The position numbers and the translations under genes were made by a program. This document shows positions 6,591-7,324 of a stretch of DNA of 7,324 bases, in pieces. The stretch comes from Flavobacteriaceae bacterium UBA3440 (GTDB lineage Bacteria; Bacteroidota; Bacteroidia; Flavobacteriales; Flavobacteriaceae), in NCBI GenBank assembly GCA_002378585.1, contig DFSJ01000150.1, positions 1 through 7,324 of the forward strand, in the 5' to 3' direction. The notes under the pieces were generated by a model that saw only the letters and a list, made by a program, of their open reading frames with translations, did not search any database and was not told where the DNA came from. The number at the start of each line of letters is the position of its first letter. Positions within the stretch are counted from its first letter, which is position 1.

Positions 6591-7324
6591 ATGCTCATGT
6601 CAATTTGGTCTCAAATCCTGTTTTCACTGCTTTTTATTTCAGGGATTGGTTTGTTTGTACGCCATATGGTTCGCCTGCGTCAAACTATTTTTCTAGGGAG
6701 ACCCGAAAAGATCGATGATCAACCAAAAAAACGCTGGGCTCAAATGGTTCGCGTAGCTATGGGTCAATCTAAAATGGGGGCTCGTTTTGTTCCGGGTATA
6801 CTGCATGGGGTTGTTTATCTGGGATTTATTATCATCAATATTGAGGTATTAGAAATTGTTTTGGATGGATTTTTGGGTACCCATCGCTTGTTTGCAGGAC
6901 TACCTGGATATCGATTTTTGATCAATACATTCGAACTATTTGCTCTGTTAGTAGTCGTTGCCGTGGGTATTTTTTGGATCAGACGCAACGTAATCCACGT
7001 GAAAAGACTGGCCCATGGCGAGCTTAAGGGTTGGCCTAAATTGGATGCCAACCTCATTTTGTATATCGAGTGGTTCCTGATGGGATTATTTCTTTTGATG
7101 AATGCAGCCGATGCTCAATTACAGCAACTAGGCACACCACACTACCCAACGGTAGGTCCTTGGCTGGTCAGCAGTCTAATTCAACCTCTATTTGCTGGAT
7201 TACCGGCCTCTATGTTGGTTGTGATCGAACGAGGCGCTTGGTGGTTACATATAGCAGGCATCTTATTTTTTCTCAATTATTTATATTACTCAAAACACCT
7301 GCATATCCTACTGGCATTCCCCAA
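6591..7324 (+). CDS. Putative membrane Fe-S oxidoreductase, N-terminal membrane domain (3' truncated by window)
   Basis: The frame is open from ATG 6591 to the window end, giving 244 residues; a second ATG two codons later (6597) is an equally possible start. The visible part is polytopic. Membrane helices are likely at about 7-24, 67-91, 110-130, 153-172 and 197-231 (the last may be two). A basic cytoplasmic stretch lies at 28-63. His72 (ILHG), His220 (WWLHIAG), and His236 and His238 (SKHLHI) are placed in or by helices and could ligate b-type heme, as in NarI/HdrE-like subunits. The whole resembles the N-terminal domain of Bacteroidota proteins annotated '(Fe-S)-binding protein', in which a heterodisulfide-reductase-like 4Fe-4S domain with CxxCxxCxxxC motifs follows. 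That part lies outside the window, so the Fe-S call rests on family resemblance, not on visible cysteines. It starts 1 nt after the mlaD stop and is probably translated by coupling. Confidence 0.72.
   Translation, partial: MLMSIWSQILFSLLFISGIGLFVRHMVRLRQTIFLGRPEKIDDQPKKRWAQMVRVAMGQSKMGARFVPGILHGVVYLGFIIINIEVLEIVLDGFLGTHRLFAGLPGYRFLINTFELFALLVVVAVGIFWIRRNVIHVKRLAHGELKGWPKLDANLILYIEWFLMGLFLLMNAADAQLQQLGTPHYPTVGPWLVSSLIQPLFAGLPASMLVVIERGAWWLHIAGILFFLNYLYYSKHLHILLAFP

Noticed and set aside
6815..7057. Minus-strand open frame at the right end (also 6318-6581, 5936-6136 and 5452-5637)
   Set aside because: These are antisense shadows of the membrane protein, of mlaD, and of the amidase/mlaD junction, without any supporting signal.

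Overview
The window comes from a member of the Bacteroidota, probably a Cytophagales- or Flavobacteriia-like lineage (the finer placement is a guess). Three things point there. The LptD is the Bacteroidota 'putative LPS assembly protein' type, with a C-terminal SDLKWEK-like end and a conserved GRTAGLMMPTFG block. The amidase has the Bacteroidota-type insert and a C-terminal SPOR-like domain. Several gene-proximal spacers carry perfect matches to the Bacteroidota -7 promoter element TAnnTTTG, while most starts lack a Shine-Dalgarno. The DNA is moderately AT-rich and even in character, with no insertion sequence, tRNA, rRNA, CRISPR array or sign of recent transfer.

Layout. Positions 1-330 hold the 3' end of a type I glyceraldehyde-3-phosphate dehydrogenase gene, followed by a strong intrinsic terminator (348-392). 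Only 11 nt later a BadF/BadG/N-acetylglucosamine-kinase-like sugar kinase starts (404-1255, +). It converges, with a 4-nt gap, on a minus-strand pair lptD (4302-1648) and ridA (1646-1260) that are joined by a single nucleotide. A 105-bp divergent spacer (4303-4407) separates lptD from a plus-strand set: a periplasmic N-acetylmuramoyl-L-alanine amidase (4408-5553), an MCE-domain MlaD-like protein (5600-6589), and the membrane-embedded N-terminal part of a putative Fe-S oxidoreductase (6591 to the window end, truncated).

How the genes fit together. lptD, the amidase and mlaD all serve the Gram-negative envelope: LPS insertion in the outer membrane, peptidoglycan cleavage at division, and phospholipid traffic between membranes. 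They share one divergent control region. ridA (removal of reactive enamines) and the Fe-S protein are attached to these units with one-nucleotide junctions, but their functional link to the envelope is not evident. The sugar kinase could serve amino-sugar or cell-wall sugar recycling, but its substrate is uncertain.

I see no convincing undescribed system. The points most worth checking are the divergent promoter region with face-to-face -7 elements, the cysteine-free LptD, the sugar kinase whose start lies directly behind a terminator and whose sugar-site motif differs from NAGK, and the MCE protein coupled to a membrane oxidoreductase.
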